A stretch of 43,841 nt of DNA from Pseudomonadota bacterium (GCA_021795435.1 JAJYPJ010000014.1:1-43841); one strand, 5' to 3'; numbered from the stretch's first letter, positions 27,194 to 35,560 are shown. Made by a program: numbers and translations. The notes: generated by a model from the sequence alone, not told the origin.

Positions 27194-28533
27194 AACGACC
27201 TGGCCTGAAGTTCCTGCTCGCATCGATGGTGCTGGTCGCCTGCGCCATCCCGGCTTTGCCTGCCCGTGCGCAGGGCCTGACCCTGGATGTGGTCAACGGC
27301 ATCCCTTCAGCCATCCCGATCACCATCGTGCCTTTTGGCTTCGAGAGCTCGACGCAGCCGCCAGCCACGGACGTGGCCGCGGTGATCCAGGATGACATGG
27401 TTCGATGCGGGAAATTCCGTACGCTCACGGGTTCGGACATCGTCGAACATCCCACCCATGCCGGGCAGATCCATTTTTCGACCTGGAAACTGCTGAAGCA
27501 GGATTACCTCGTCATCGGCCGGGAGCGTCTGGTCGGCCATGGCCAGATCCGGGTGGCCTACGAGCTCTGGAATGTCACGGCCCAAAAGAAAATGCTGGCT
27601 GGTGCCTACAACGCCGTTCCCGAGGAACTGCGCGGGGTGGCTCACCAGATCGCCGATCGCATCTATCAGGCCATCACGGGCCAGCCTGGGGCGTTCTACA
27701 CGCGCATCGCGTACGTGACCACGACGGGTAGCGGCAAGTCGATGCAATGGTCGTTGGTCGTGGCCGACTCCGACGGGCATCATCCCCAGGTGGTCGTTCG
27801 ATCGCGGCAACCCCTCCTGTCGCCGGCGTGGTCACCGGATGGCAAGCAATTGGCCTATGTTTCGTTCGAGAGCGGCGATTCGGCCATCTACATCCAGAAT
27901 CTGTCCACAGGCCAGCGGCGGCTGATTTCGGGACGCAAGGGAATCAATGGTGCCCCGGCATTCTCGCCAGGCGGCAAGCGCCTGGCCATGATGCTGTCGT
28001 TTGGCGGCTCCCCCGAGATCTACGTGGAAAACCTGTCTACGGGCCAATTGACGCAGGTGAGCCACAACCTTTCGATCAATGCGGAGCCCCGGTGGATGCC
28101 CGATGGTCAGGCGCTGGTCTTCACCTCTGACCGTTCAGGCAAGCCCCAGCTTTACACGGAGCCCGTTGGCGGCGGTGGAGCGACCCGCTTAACCTTTCAG
28201 GGAGAATACAATTCCAATGCGGCCGTCAATTTCGACGGGAGCCAGATTGCCATGATGCAGGGCATGGGAAACGTGTATCGTATTGCGATTATGGACCGCA
28301 AGCTGGACAATCAGATGCGGTTTATATCCCCCGGTCCGCTCGACGAGTCGCCGAGCTTCGCGCCCAACGGAAGCATGCTGCTGTATGCGTCCACAGACAA
28401 CAACGGCCATGGAGTGCTGTACGAAGTGGCTGACAACGGAAGCGTCCGGCAGCGACTCTCGCTGGTCAACGGCGGCGTCCAGTCGCCGGCTTGGGGACCC
28501 TACCGAATTCCGCCTGCCTCGCAGGGCAACTAA
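27190..28533 (+). CDS. tolB: Tol-Pal system periplasmic beta-propeller TolB
   Basis: TolB is a soluble periplasmic protein that binds Pal and TolA. The 447-residue precursor has a signal peptide (about 1-29, MKRPGLKFLLASMVLVACAI then PALPARAQG), an N-terminal alpha/beta domain (about 30-165), and a six-bladed propeller with repeated WSPDGKQLAYVS, FSPGGKRLAM, WMPDGQALVFTSDRSG and FAPNGSMLLYAS blades. It starts at the ATGA overlap with tolA. A gap of 135 bases separates it from pal, long enough for a separate promoter, which I could not identify. Confidence 0.96.
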   Translation: MKRPGLKFLLASMVLVACAIPALPARAQGLTLDVVNGIPSAIPITIVPFGFESSTQPPATDVAAVIQDDMVRCGKFRTLTGSDIVEHPTHAGQIHFSTWKLLKQDYLVIGRERLVGHGQIRVAYELWNVTAQKKMLAGAYNAVPEELRGVAHQIADRIYQAITGQPGAFYTRIAYVTTTGSGKSMQWSLVVADSDGHHPQVVVRSRQPLLSPAWSPDGKQLAYVSFESGDSAIYIQNLSTGQRRLISGRKGINGAPAFSPGGKRLAMMLSFGGSPEIYVENLSTGQLTQVSHNLSINAEPRWMPDGQALVFTSDRSGKPQLYTEPVGGGGATRLTFQGEYNSNAAVNFDGSQIAMMQGMGNVYRIAIMDRKLDNQMRFISPGPLDESPSFAPNGSMLLYASTDNNGHGVLYEVADNGSVRQRLSLVNGGVQSPAWGPYRIPPASQGN

Positions 28534-28668
28534 CTGTCGTGGCGGTCGGCGTCGAGTTGACAGGCTCGCAAGGAAGGGGCCTGGCACGTCATTGAAGGGA
28601 TGCCGTTCCAGAAATAGCACTGCCCCGAAACAAACGATCCAACCTCAACTCTCCCGCGAGACAAAACC

Positions 28669-29187
28669 ATGAACATCCTCAGCCGTATCTCACTCGCAGC
28701 GCTGCTGTGCGTGGGCCTTGCTGCGTGCGCCAGCAAGCAGGAAGTCAAGCCGACACCGCCGGCGCCGCCGCCGCCGGCCGCTCCGACGCAAACCGCGCCG
28801 GTCAGCAATGGCAAGTTCACGCCGGCCGACCTCGAGACCAACGCCTGCTTGATGAAGCGCAAGATTTACTTCGACTTCGACAAGTCGAACATCAAGCCGG
28901 AGTTCGACGACATCGTCGCGTGTCACGCCAAGTACCTGGTGGACAATCCGGGCGCGCGCGTCACCCTCGAAGGCAATACCGACCCGCGCGGCAGCCGCGA
29001 ATACAACCTTGGCTTGGGCGAGCGTCGCGCCAAGTCGGTTGAGCAGGCCATGGAAGCGCTTGGCGCCAGCGCGAGCCAGTTCAATGTGGTCAGCTATGGC
29101 AAGGAGCGTCTGGTTTGCCATCAAATGACCCATGCGTGCTGGGCGAAGGATCGTCGCGTCGACATCGTCTACACGAAGACGGAATGA
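28669..29187 (+). CDS. pal: Peptidoglycan-associated lipoprotein Pal
   Basis: Pal is an outer-membrane lipoprotein that binds peptidoglycan and is moved by TolA/TolB. The lipobox LAAC ends a signal peptide with the acylated Cys at residue 20; a Pro/Ala linker follows, then the OmpA-like domain with IYFDFDKSNIKPEFD, the diaminopimelate-binding NTDPRGSREYNLGLGERRA at about 103-121 and the ending DRRVDIVY. Beyond the lipobox Cys it carries four cysteines (60, 85, 150 and 157) in the mature domain, unusual for E. coli Pal and able to form two disulfides in the periplasm. It follows tolB by 135 bases and overlaps cpoB by four (ATGA). Confidence 0.95.
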   Translation: MNILSRISLAALLCVGLAACASKQEVKPTPPAPPPPAAPTQTAPVSNGKFTPADLETNACLMKRKIYFDFDKSNIKPEFDDIVACHAKYLVDNPGARVTLEGNTDPRGSREYNLGLGERRAKSVEQAMEALGASASQFNVVSYGKERLVCHQMTHACWAKDRRVDIVYTKTE

Positions 29188-30035
29188 TCACGCGGAAGTC
29201 CGTGACGGTGGTGGCGGCCCTTGTGGCCGCCGCTGCCATGGCGCCGGGACCGGCCCGGTCGCAAAGCCAACCCAGCCTGGCGCAACAGGTGCAACAGGTC
29301 CAGATGCAGCTCCAGAGTGCCCAGCAGGGCACGCTGAGTCTGCTCAACCGCATCGATACGCTGGAGCATGAATACCGCGCCCAGCAGGGCAAGATCGAGC
29401 TCCTTCAGCATCGAATCGAGCAGCTCGAACAGCAACAGAAAGACCAGTACCTCGTGCTCGATGCGCGCATTCGCAAGCTGGAGCAGACGGCCAATCCCGC
29501 CAATGCATCCAGTGCGCCGCCGACGACTTCGACGCCCGTGGGCTCCCCGGCCAATCCGGCGTCCAATCAGCGGACCGGTCATGGCGGAACCGCGGCTCCC
29601 TCGGGCAATCCCGCTTCCCCGCCGTCGGCCAGCACGCAGGCCGCGGCCCAGCAGTCGGCCTACGACAACGCGTTCGCCTTTCTCCGGAATGGTGATTACG
29701 CGGAAGCGTCGCGCCGGTTCCGGCAGTTCCTGCAGGAATATCCGCAGGCCCGTCTGGCGCCTAACGCGGCCTACTGGCTGGGCGAGTCCTACTACGTGAC
29801 CGGCAACTATGAAGTCGCCCTGGAAACGTTCCAGCGCTTGACCCAGCAGTATCCGCAGAGTGACAAGACGCGCGCCGCGCTTCTCAAACTGGGCTATTGC
29901 CAGTACGAATTGAAGCAATTCGACAAGGCCAGCGCGACGTTCAACCAGATCATTGCCACCTACCCGGGCACGGAGGAAGCGCACATGGCCGCGGAGCGCC
30001 TGCGCGCGATCCAATTGCAGCAAAGCGGCGGGTGA
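29184..30035 (+). CDS. cpoB: Cell-division coordinator CpoB (YbgF)
   Basis: CpoB is a periplasmic TPR protein that links Tol-Pal activity with peptidoglycan synthesis at the septum. The 283-residue precursor has a signal peptide (about 1-26, ending near ARSQ), a Gln-rich coiled-coil trimerisation region (about 30-95, with heptads LLNRIDTLEHEY and LLQHRIEQLEQQQ), a Ser/Pro/Ala linker (100-155) and C-terminal TPR repeats (about 160-283), with YDNAFAFLRNGDYAEASRRF and following helices. It starts at the ATGA overlap with pal, with no space for a separate ribosome-binding site, so it is translationally coupled. It is the last tol-pal gene; queE follows immediately. Confidence 0.93.
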   Translation: MITRKSVTVVAALVAAAAMAPGPARSQSQPSLAQQVQQVQMQLQSAQQGTLSLLNRIDTLEHEYRAQQGKIELLQHRIEQLEQQQKDQYLVLDARIRKLEQTANPANASSAPPTTSTPVGSPANPASNQRTGHGGTAAPSGNPASPPSASTQAAAQQSAYDNAFAFLRNGDYAEASRRFRQFLQEYPQARLAPNAAYWLGESYYVTGNYEVALETFQRLTQQYPQSDKTRAALLKLGYCQYELKQFDKASATFNQIIATYPGTEEAHMAAERLRAIQLQQSGG

Positions 30036-30036
30036 G

Positions 30037-30708
30037 GTGAGGGGGCGCGAGGAATCCGCGGACGCCGATGGGCGCCTCCGCATCAGCGAGGTGTTCCATT
30101 CGTTGCAGGGCGAGGCGGATGCGGTCGGTTGGCCGACGGTGTTCGTGCGCCTGACCGGTTGTCCTCTGCGCTGCCGTTGGTGCGACACGGCGTATGCATT
30201 CGAGGGGGGACACTGGCGAACGATCGATTCAATTCTCGTCGAGGTCGCGACACATGGTGTCCACCATGTCTGCGTGACCGGGGGGGAACCGCTCGCTCAG
30301 AGGCGATGCGCGCAACTGCTCTCACGGCTTTGCGACGAGGGCTACGAGGTTTCGCTGGAAACTTCGGGTGCGCTGGACGTATCCGTCGTCGATGCGCGGG
30401 TACGCAAGGTTCTCGACCTGAAGGCACCCGGTTCGGGCGAACAGGCGCGCAACCTGTGGGGCAACCTCGCATTCATCGGCGCACGGGACCAGGTGAAATT
30501 TGTTCTGGCCAGTCGCGACGATTACGACTGGGCCAGGGCAGTTGTCGAGACCCGCAAACTGGCGGACCAGTGCATGGTGCTCTTTTCGCCGGTGCACGGC
30601 GAATTGAGGCCAGTCGAACTGGCACAATGGATCCTCGAGGATCGCTTGCCCGTGCGGTTCCAATTGCAGTTGCACAAGCTGTTGTGGGGTGATGTGCCCG
30701 GCCGTTGA
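30037..30708 (+). CDS. queE: 7-carboxy-7-deazaguanine synthase QueE
   Basis: QueE is a radical-SAM enzyme that converts 6-carboxytetrahydropterin to 7-carboxy-7-deazaguanine, the second step towards preQ0 and queuosine. The cluster cysteines are 42, 46 and 49 in GCPLRCRWCD; the SAM-binding TGGEPLAQ and the substrate-side EVSLETSGAL are visible, and LFSPVHGEL lies near the end. A GTG at 30037, two bases after the cpoB stop, is chosen; the frame continues upstream inside cpoB but that part is non-homologous. The 223-residue product is of the usual size. It is probably cotranscribed with tol-pal and with queC, 45 bases downstream. Confidence 0.92.
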   Translation: MRGREESADADGRLRISEVFHSLQGEADAVGWPTVFVRLTGCPLRCRWCDTAYAFEGGHWRTIDSILVEVATHGVHHVCVTGGEPLAQRRCAQLLSRLCDEGYEVSLETSGALDVSVVDARVRKVLDLKAPGSGEQARNLWGNLAFIGARDQVKFVLASRDDYDWARAVVETRKLADQCMVLFSPVHGELRPVELAQWILEDRLPVRFQLQLHKLLWGDVPGR

Positions 30709-30737
30709 GGTCGGTCCTGCCGCACCTTTATCGGCAT

Positions 30738-30744
30738 GAGGTGA
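30738..30744 (+). promoter_or_regulatory. Ribosome-binding site deciding the queC start
   Basis: GAGGTGA is a strong match to the anti-Shine-Dalgarno sequence. It touches the ATG at 30745 directly, with no spacer, but stands nine bases before the ATG at 30754. The second ATG is therefore the more plausible start. Confidence 0.55.
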
Positions 30745-30753
30745 ATGTCCGAC

Positions 30754-31434
30754 ATGAAACCAGCTGGAAGCCATGCCGTCGTCCTCGTTTCCGGGGGAAT
30801 GGATTCCGCCTTGACGCTGGCGCTGGCGCGGGAGCGCGGGTTTGTTTGCCACGCGCTTAGCGTCGACTATGGGCAGCGTCACAACGCTGAACTGGCCGCG
30901 GCGGTTCGAACCGCGAAAAGCTTAGGCGCCGTCGAGCACAAGACGGTCTCCGTCGGTCTGCGCGATATTGGCGGCTCGGCCCTCACCGCAGAGATCGCGG
31001 TGCCGGAGGCGGGTGGTTCGGGTATTCCCGTGACTTATGTGCCGGCGCGGAACACCATCATGCTCGCGATTGCCCTCGGTTGGGCTGAGGTCCTTGGTGC
31101 GACCGACCTGTTCTGTGGCGTGAATGCGGTCGACTATTCCGGCTATCCGGATTGCCGGCCCGCGTTCATTGCTGCGTTCGAGCGGCTGGCCAATGTCGCC
31201 ACGCGGATGGGTGTTGAAGGCACGGGGATTCATGTCCATGCGCCGTTGATTGCGATGGGGAAAGGCGACATCGTGCGTGAAGGCATCCGGCTGGGTATCG
31301 ATTTCTCGGCCACCGTATCGTGCTATCAAGCCGATGAGAACGGTCGCGCTTGTGGCCGTTGTGATGCCTGCCGGCTGCGCGCGGATGGCTTCCGTGCCGC
31401 GGGCATCGACGATCCAACACGTTACGCCCGGTGA
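30754..31434 (+). CDS. queC: 7-cyano-7-deazaguanine synthase QueC
   Basis: QueC uses ATP and ammonia to turn 7-carboxy-7-deazaguanine into preQ0, the step after QueE. The 226-residue protein has the PP-loop SGGMDS at 13-18, [11 protein letters not shown] near 33, the [14 protein letters not shown] helix, and the C-terminal zinc site made by four cysteines (about 190-206, [18 protein letters not shown]). The start at 30754 is preferred because a GAGGTGA lies nine bases upstream; ATG 30745 would add three residues. With queE it forms the queuosine pair at the end of the tol-pal transcription unit; queD and queF are not in the window. Confidence 0.95.
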   Translation: MKPAGSHAVVLVSGGMDSALTLALARERGFVCHALSVDYGQRHNAELAAAVRTAKSLGAVEHKTVSVGLRDIGGSALTAEIAVPEAGGSGIPVTYVPARNTIMLAIALGWAEVLGATDLFCGVNAVDYSGYPDCRPAFIAAFERLANVATRMGVEGTGIHVHAPLIAMGKGDIVREGIRLGIDFSATVSCYQADENGRACGRCDACRLRADGFRAAGIDDPTRYAR

Positions 31435-31543
31435 GCGCGCGCTGGTAAACTGCTGTGCTTTGCGGGACGCACCCCAGGGTCGCCGCGTCGGATGGCTGGC
31501 GATCATGGGCGGTTGACGTGCGATCGTTCCGCCCGTCTCGAGT

Positions 31544-31619
31544 GGGCCGTTAGCTCAGTTGGTAGAGCATCGGACTTTTAATCCGCTGGTCACTGGTTCG
31601 AATCCAGTACGGCCCACCA
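31544..31619 (+). tRNA. tRNA-Lys (anticodon UUU)
   Basis: A complete 76-base tRNA with the encoded CCA end. The acceptor stem GGGCCGT pairs with ACGGCCC (31609-31615), then discriminator A and CCA at 31617-31619. The D-arm carries AGCTCAGTTGGTAGAGC, the anticodon loop CTTTTAA centres on TTT (31577-31579), and the T-arm has GGTTCGAATCC. TTGACG at 31513-31518 may be a -35 element, though the -10 is poor. Tail-matching repeats that would mark an integrated island were not found downstream. Confidence 0.98.
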
Positions 31620-31641
31620 CCCAATCAAGCAGCGGGAAGGT

Positions 31642-31658
31642 CCGGAGCCTTGCTCCGG
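31642..31658 (+). terminator. Stem-loop after tRNA-Lys
   Basis: CCGGAGC (31642-31648) pairs perfectly with GCTCCGG (31652-31658) around a three-base loop, 22 bases after the tRNA. TGTTG follows, only a weak T stretch. It may end the tRNA transcript. Confidence 0.5.
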
Positions 31659-32005
31659 TGTTGATCGCGTCGACGGGGCTTTGTCGCGCTTTCGATCCCG
31701 CAAGCTGCCCTCATCACCACCAAAGCATGTCCCCGCAGGTGCCAAGCCTGCCAGCTGTCGTGGCGGGGGTGACCCGGCCCTGGCGGTTGGGCCGACCGCC
31801 TTACGGACTTCGCTCGTCGAATGGCCGATCACCGCATGGCGGCGAGGCGGCGTGGGCAATGACTCAGCCCGTCGATGGGTGGCCAGGACCGGACGCCGCG
31901 AAACGCGCTCGACAAGCACGTGTTTGTCAATAGGGGGCCGGATGCCCTGATTTCGGGGATGGGCGTCGCAGCGGGCTGCCAGTACTGTGCCGATGCTCAC
32001 AGAAA

Positions 32006-32039
32006 CATTGCAACGCGATTCGGATGACGCGTAGCAATG
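32006..32039. repeat. Inverted repeat, 12-base arms
   Basis: CATTGCAACGCG (32006-32017) and CGCGTAGCAATG (32028-32039) are reverse complements with one mismatch and a ten-base spacer. It lies in the AT-rich stretch upstream of the tadE remnant and the two-component genes, so it may be an operator or a hairpin. Confidence 0.5.
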
Positions 32040-32061
32040 CGCGTTACATCAATTCACAAGC

Positions 32062-32077
32062 ATTACGGCAATGTAAT
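32062..32077. promoter_or_regulatory. Dyad ATTAC-N6-GTAAT, possible operator
   Basis: A 16-base dyad with five-base arms lies in the AT-rich stretch, within a longer pairing of CACAAG (32056-32061) and CTTGTG (32088-32093). Its size suits a dimeric helix-turn-helix protein. The NarL-type regulator encoded 0.8 kb downstream is one candidate, without direct evidence. Confidence 0.35.
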
Positions 32078-32189
32078 ACGTTAGGTACTTGTGTCGCTTT
32101 GCCGCATGTTGAAAACCGTGAGCATAATCACACCGTCTTGCACAGCCCCACAGGGGGGATGGCATGCACAGCCTGAGTTGATTTGCTGA

Positions 32190-32864
32190 TCGGCGACTCG
32201 TTGGGGGGCACAGATCTACATCGCCAAGAACACGCTCGACCTGGCGGCCTACGAAGGCGTCCGGCAGGGTACCCTCCACAACGCGAGCAAGAAGTGGATC
32301 GATTGTGGCCTAGCCCATGGGCTGATGCCCCTCTATGGCAGCAGCACGACCGTCAATGCCACCGAATCGGCTTGGCTCGTGGCCGAATGCCACATGATCG
32401 CACTGCCATTGGGCAACGTTTCCGATTACGAGCGCTATCTCGCGGCCTACAGCACTGCATTCGCCGCGGTGAAGCCGCCCCCGTCCATCATCGGTGGCGG
32501 TCCCGCGGCCGTTGACCTGCAGATCATCAATCCGACGGCGGCCGCCTATCAGGACTTCGGCGAGGTCGGCACGAATGGCAAAATGGCCATACCCAACGAT
32601 CGGCTCATGTGGCGATCGACAGCGGTCAAGGGCTCCGGCGAGAACATCCAGGAGGCGAACCTCCTGATGATCCGGGTGACCTACTGCTATCCGATGGACG
32701 TGTGGTTCATCAAGCAGGTGGTGCAGGGCGTGGCGATCGGGGCCAACAAGCTGATCAACGGACAATCCTCGTTTGGCACGCAGTGCTATACCTCCGGTGG
32801 CGTTCCGCTCGTCGCGCAGTCGACCATGTTGATGCAATCGCCCGCCGAACAAACTGCGATCTGA
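32190..32864 (+). pseudogene. 5'-truncated TadE-like pilus-assembly gene
   Basis: The frame from 32190 to the TGA at 32862-32864 encodes most of a TadE-family protein: QIYIAKNTLDLAAYEGVRQG, then ASKKWIDCGLAHGLMPLYG, and near the end EANLLMIRVTYCYPMDV followed by a hydrophobic-amphipathic tail. TadE-like proteins are minor pseudopilins with an N-terminal membrane helix immediately before the QIYxAK segment. Here that helix is missing: a TGA stands at 32187-32189 in frame, and neither the 27 codons before it nor the other frames give a hydrophobic segment, although the second frame reads LLIGDSLGG up to a six-G run at 32203-32208. The first in-frame ATG is at 32325, which would give 179 residues without export signal. 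No other tad gene is in the window, so this looks like the end of a deleted locus. Confidence 0.7.
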
Positions 32865-32903
32865 GCCTCGGATTCCGCTCGCCGGGATCCGGCCGATGTT
32901 GGC

Positions 32904-33635
32904 ATGGGTTATGCTTTCACGCCCGCCTACCGGAATCGTCCCGACGTGGCCCAGTCCGGCATCAACCTGTCGTCCACCCTGGTCGTCGAGGACGATCCGC
33001 GGATGCGCGCGCGCATGGTTCGTCTGCTGTCGCAGTTGAATGCCGCCGAGGTTGTTGAAGCGGGAAGCCTGGAGGCGGCGCGCGCCCTTGCGGAGCACGG
33101 CGCGTTCGCCGTGGCACTGGTCGACATCGGGCTCCCCGATGGCAGTGGCATCGAGTTCGTGCGCGAAATGCGTGATCGCAAGCCATTGATGGCTCTGGTG
33201 GTCATCTCGGCCTATGGCGACGCGGAAACCCTGGTCGATGCACTTCGCGCGGGGGCCATCGGCTATCTCCTGAAGGAGCGCGAAGACGAGGAACTGTTGC
33301 AGGCATTGCAGGCCATGCGACGGGGCGGTGCGCCAATCGATCCCTTTCTGGCGCGTCGTCTTCTGGACCATTGGTTTGCGCCGGAGTCCGGGGATCCGGG
33401 TCAGCCTGCGTCCGAAGAAGGGGACGGATCGCGATGCTCGCGGCGGCTCACCGGGCGCGAGCGGGAGATCCTGATGTACGTCTCGCGCGGTTTCAGCAAT
33501 CGCGAGATCGCCGAAATCCTGGCACTATCTCGTTTTACCGTTGAAGACCACACGAAACGGATCTATCGAAAGCTTTCGGTCAATTCGCGGACGGAAGCCG
33601 TTTTCGAGGCGAAGAGCCAGGGTCTGTTGCCCTGA
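32904..33635 (+). CDS. NarL/FixJ-family response regulator (LuxR-type DNA binding)
   Basis: A 243-residue response regulator. The receiver domain covers about residues 24-145: acidic pair ED at 29-30 with Asp31, phosphorylation site Asp74 in LVDIGLPDG, the Ser of VVISAYG near 98 and Lys in YLLKERED near 119. The GerE/LuxR helix-turn-helix lies at about 180-238 (LTGREREILMYVSRGFSNREIAEIL then TVEDHTKRIYRKL). GTG 32946 is an alternative start, 14 codons in. Its stop shares a base with the start of the histidine kinase gene (TGATG), so the two form one two-component pair. It follows the tadE remnant by 39 bases; the promoter is probably in or before that remnant. Its targets are unknown. Confidence 0.92.
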   Translation: MGYAFTPAYRNRPDVAQSGINLSSTLVVEDDPRMRARMVRLLSQLNAAEVVEAGSLEAARALAEHGAFAVALVDIGLPDGSGIEFVREMRDRKPLMALVVISAYGDAETLVDALRAGAIGYLLKEREDEELLQALQAMRRGGAPIDPFLARRLLDHWFAPESGDPGQPASEEGDGSRCSRRLTGREREILMYVSRGFSNREIAEILALSRFTVEDHTKRIYRKLSVNSRTEAVFEAKSQGLLP

Positions 33636-35560
33636 TGGGTTCCATGCATCGGACGTTTCGGCGCCTTCCGATCCTGTTTGTGCTGCTCGTTTTGGCAGTC
33701 GTGGCTTGCCGGGGTGCCGATCGCGCGACGCAGGATGGGATCGTCCAGTTCCGGCAGGCCGAAGCCGCGCCTTCGCGTTGGCACGCGCATCAGCCCGGGG
33801 ATCGCGGATGGACCCCGGTCGCGCTGCCGGACGACTGGGCGCGGCGATGGTCGCGGCATGATGGAGTCGTTTGGTACCGGATGCGGTGGTGGCAGCGCGA
33901 TGCCGGGGCGCCCATCGCCTTGTGGCTCGATCGCGTCAGTCTGGCGGACGCCATCTATGTCAATGGCAGCCTCGTTTACCAGGCGCCGCACCTTGACGAG
34001 CCCTTGTCACGCATCGGCGTCAGCCCACAGTACTTCCTCGTAGATGCCCCGCTGCTGCGGGCCGGACTGAACACGCTGGTCGTGAGGGTGTCGGGCCTTG
34101 CAGCCTATGCGCCGGGGCTGGGGCAGGTGGCGGTCGGCGATCCGGCCCGCTTGTTGGCGCGGTATCGACGTGGCGTTTGGCAGCGCGTCGATATGCATCT
34201 GTTCGATCTTTCTGTTGATGCTGTGCTCGCCACGCTCTTCGGCATGGTCTGGCTGTTGCGTCGGCGGGACACCCTGTATGGGTGGTTTGCGCTTGCATCG
34301 GTCGGCGGATTGCTGTTCGACTTGGATTTCGTGGCCCGGTCGCCTTGGCCATTCGCCACGACCAATGCCTGGATGGCGCTGCATGCGGCAGCGCACATGG
34401 CGACCGCAATCTGCTTTGCCCAGTTCCTGCTGCGATACGCTGACCGTCGTTGGCCAAGGATTGAGCGCTCGATGATTGCCTTGGGTGCCATCACGCTTGC
34501 GGTCGCCGCGGCATGGCCCGGCTGGTTGGGTCCGCACCACGTCATTATCCAGAATGGTGCGGTTGCACTCATGTATGCCTCCATCGTGCTGTTCATCGGG
34601 TTCGCGCTGCGGAGTCGCGCGATGGAGCTCGTGGTGCCTGCCATGTTCCTCGTGCTGCCCATGGTGGCGGCTGTCCACGATAGCCTCGTGCAGTCCGGGG
34701 TGATCAGCAGCACAACGTATCTGTCGGACCTGACCTCGCCGGTGAGCCTCGTTGGCATTAGCTTTGTGCTCGCGTACCGCTTCGTCGTGGCGATGCGCCG
34801 CGCGGAAGGCTTCAATGCTGCGCTGGCGCTCGAAGTTGACCGATCCACATTGAAGCTCAGGGAGACGCTGGATCGTGAGCAGACGCTGGCGCTGGCCAAT
34901 GCCCGCATGGCTGAGCGACTGGAACTCGTACGGGACCTGCACGACGGATTCGGCGGCAGTTTGCTCGGTGCCATCGAGCAGCTACAGGCCACTCCCGGGA
35001 TGGAAGCAGACACTGCCATCGAAATGCTGAAATCGGTGCGCGATGACCTCCGTCTGGTCATCGAATCGACGGTGTACGCGGAAGATCGGTGTCTTGCTGA
35101 TCTGATGGCGGCGTTCCGCCACCGCTGCTGTAGTCGCATGGAACTAGTCGGCATCCGTGCCGAGTGGCAATTCGACGATCTTGCGGGTGTCCGGTTCACG
35201 CCCTCCCGTGCGCTGGACGTCCTGCGTCTCCTGCAGGAAGCCTTGAACAACGTCATCAAGCACAGCGGCGCCCGTGCCTGTCGGGTGCGACTCGAGTTGG
35301 CAGGTGATGTGCTGCAGTTCGAGGTGAGCGACGACGGCTGCGGGTTCGACGTGGCTGCTTCCGGTGGAGTCGGGGCAGGCATGGCCAGCCTGCGGGTGCG
35401 CGCGGCTCGGCTGGGCGCCTGGCTGTCCATCCAGAGCCGGCCGGGATCCGGTACATGCGTCACCGGCACCGTCCGTGTAAGGGAGCCCGATGCGATGTCG
35501 GCACCCGAGGCCGTTACAATGGTCGGGCGCCCGGCGCCGCCGGGTCCCGGAAGGCCTTGA
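33635..35560 (+). CDS. Membrane sensor histidine kinase (HisKA_3 / NarX-like core)
   Basis: A 641-residue kinase. After an N-terminal hydrophobic segment (about 10-25, with a lipobox-like VVAC), residues 40-180 form a periplasmic all-beta domain resembling a carbohydrate-binding/7TMR-DISM sensor (WTPVALPDDWAR, GVVWYRMRWW, IYVNGSLVYQ). Seven or so membrane segments follow (about 190-395), then a coiled linker and the HisKA_3 phosphoacceptor His436 in LVRDLHDGFGG. The HATPase has LLQEALNNVIKHSG near 535-548, DDGCGFD and a GAGMASLRVRA G-box. The domain order is that of kinases sensing an extracytoplasmic ligand. The C-terminal 30 residues are a Pro/Gly-rich tail. It overlaps the response regulator and the heptose kinase gene by one base each (TGATG). 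Confidence 0.88.
   Translation: MGSMHRTFRRLPILFVLLVLAVVACRGADRATQDGIVQFRQAEAAPSRWHAHQPGDRGWTPVALPDDWARRWSRHDGVVWYRMRWWQRDAGAPIALWLDRVSLADAIYVNGSLVYQAPHLDEPLSRIGVSPQYFLVDAPLLRAGLNTLVVRVSGLAAYAPGLGQVAVGDPARLLARYRRGVWQRVDMHLFDLSVDAVLATLFGMVWLLRRRDTLYGWFALASVGGLLFDLDFVARSPWPFATTNAWMALHAAAHMATAICFAQFLLRYADRRWPRIERSMIALGAITLAVAAAWPGWLGPHHVIIQNGAVALMYASIVLFIGFALRSRAMELVVPAMFLVLPMVAAVHDSLVQSGVISSTTYLSDLTSPVSLVGISFVLAYRFVVAMRRAEGFNAALALEVDRSTLKLRETLDREQTLALANARMAERLELVRDLHDGFGGSLLGAIEQLQATPGMEADTAIEMLKSVRDDLRLVIESTVYAEDRCLADLMAAFRHRCCSRMELVGIRAEWQFDDLAGVRFTPSRALDVLRLLQEALNNVIKHSGARACRVRLELAGDVLQFEVSDDGCGFDVAASGGVGAGMASLRVRAARLGAWLSIQSRPGSGTCVTGTVRVREPDAMSAPEAVTMVGRPAPPGPGRP
35515..35520 (+). promoter_or_regulatory. 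Candidate -10 box of the heptose genes, inside the kinase gene
   Basis: TACAAT lies 39 bases before the heptose kinase ATG, within the last 15 codons of the histidine kinase gene. The same hexamer precedes rimO and yebC. It suggests the heptose genes can be made independently of the two-component genes. Confidence 0.45.

Larger units (their letters stand above)
31620..32189. other. Intergenic region downstream of tRNA-Lys, no gene seen
   Basis: The first 400 bases are GC-rich with hairpins, including 31642-31658 and one from GGCGGT (31782-31787) with ACCGCC (31795-31800). From about 32000 to 32110 the sequence becomes clearly AT-richer and carries two dyads. Open frames here run through the tRNA or lack any recognisable protein. 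A 27-codon frame at 32106-32189 ends in TGA directly before the tadE remnant, in the same frame. Confidence 0.5.

Noticed and set aside
31559-31933. Plus-strand open frame beginning inside tRNA-Lys
   Set aside because: The GSNPVRPT stretch is the translated T-arm and acceptor end of the tRNA; no protein is expected.
31590-32000. Minus-strand open frame of 136 codons ending across the tRNA-Lys gene
   Set aside because: Its last residues (VLDSNQ) are the reverse translation of a tRNA, a familiar artefact, and the rest has no recognisable protein features.
31595-32200. Integrated island with a repeat of the tRNA-Lys 3' end
   Set aside because: No second copy of the tRNA tail and no integrase gene were seen within the window.
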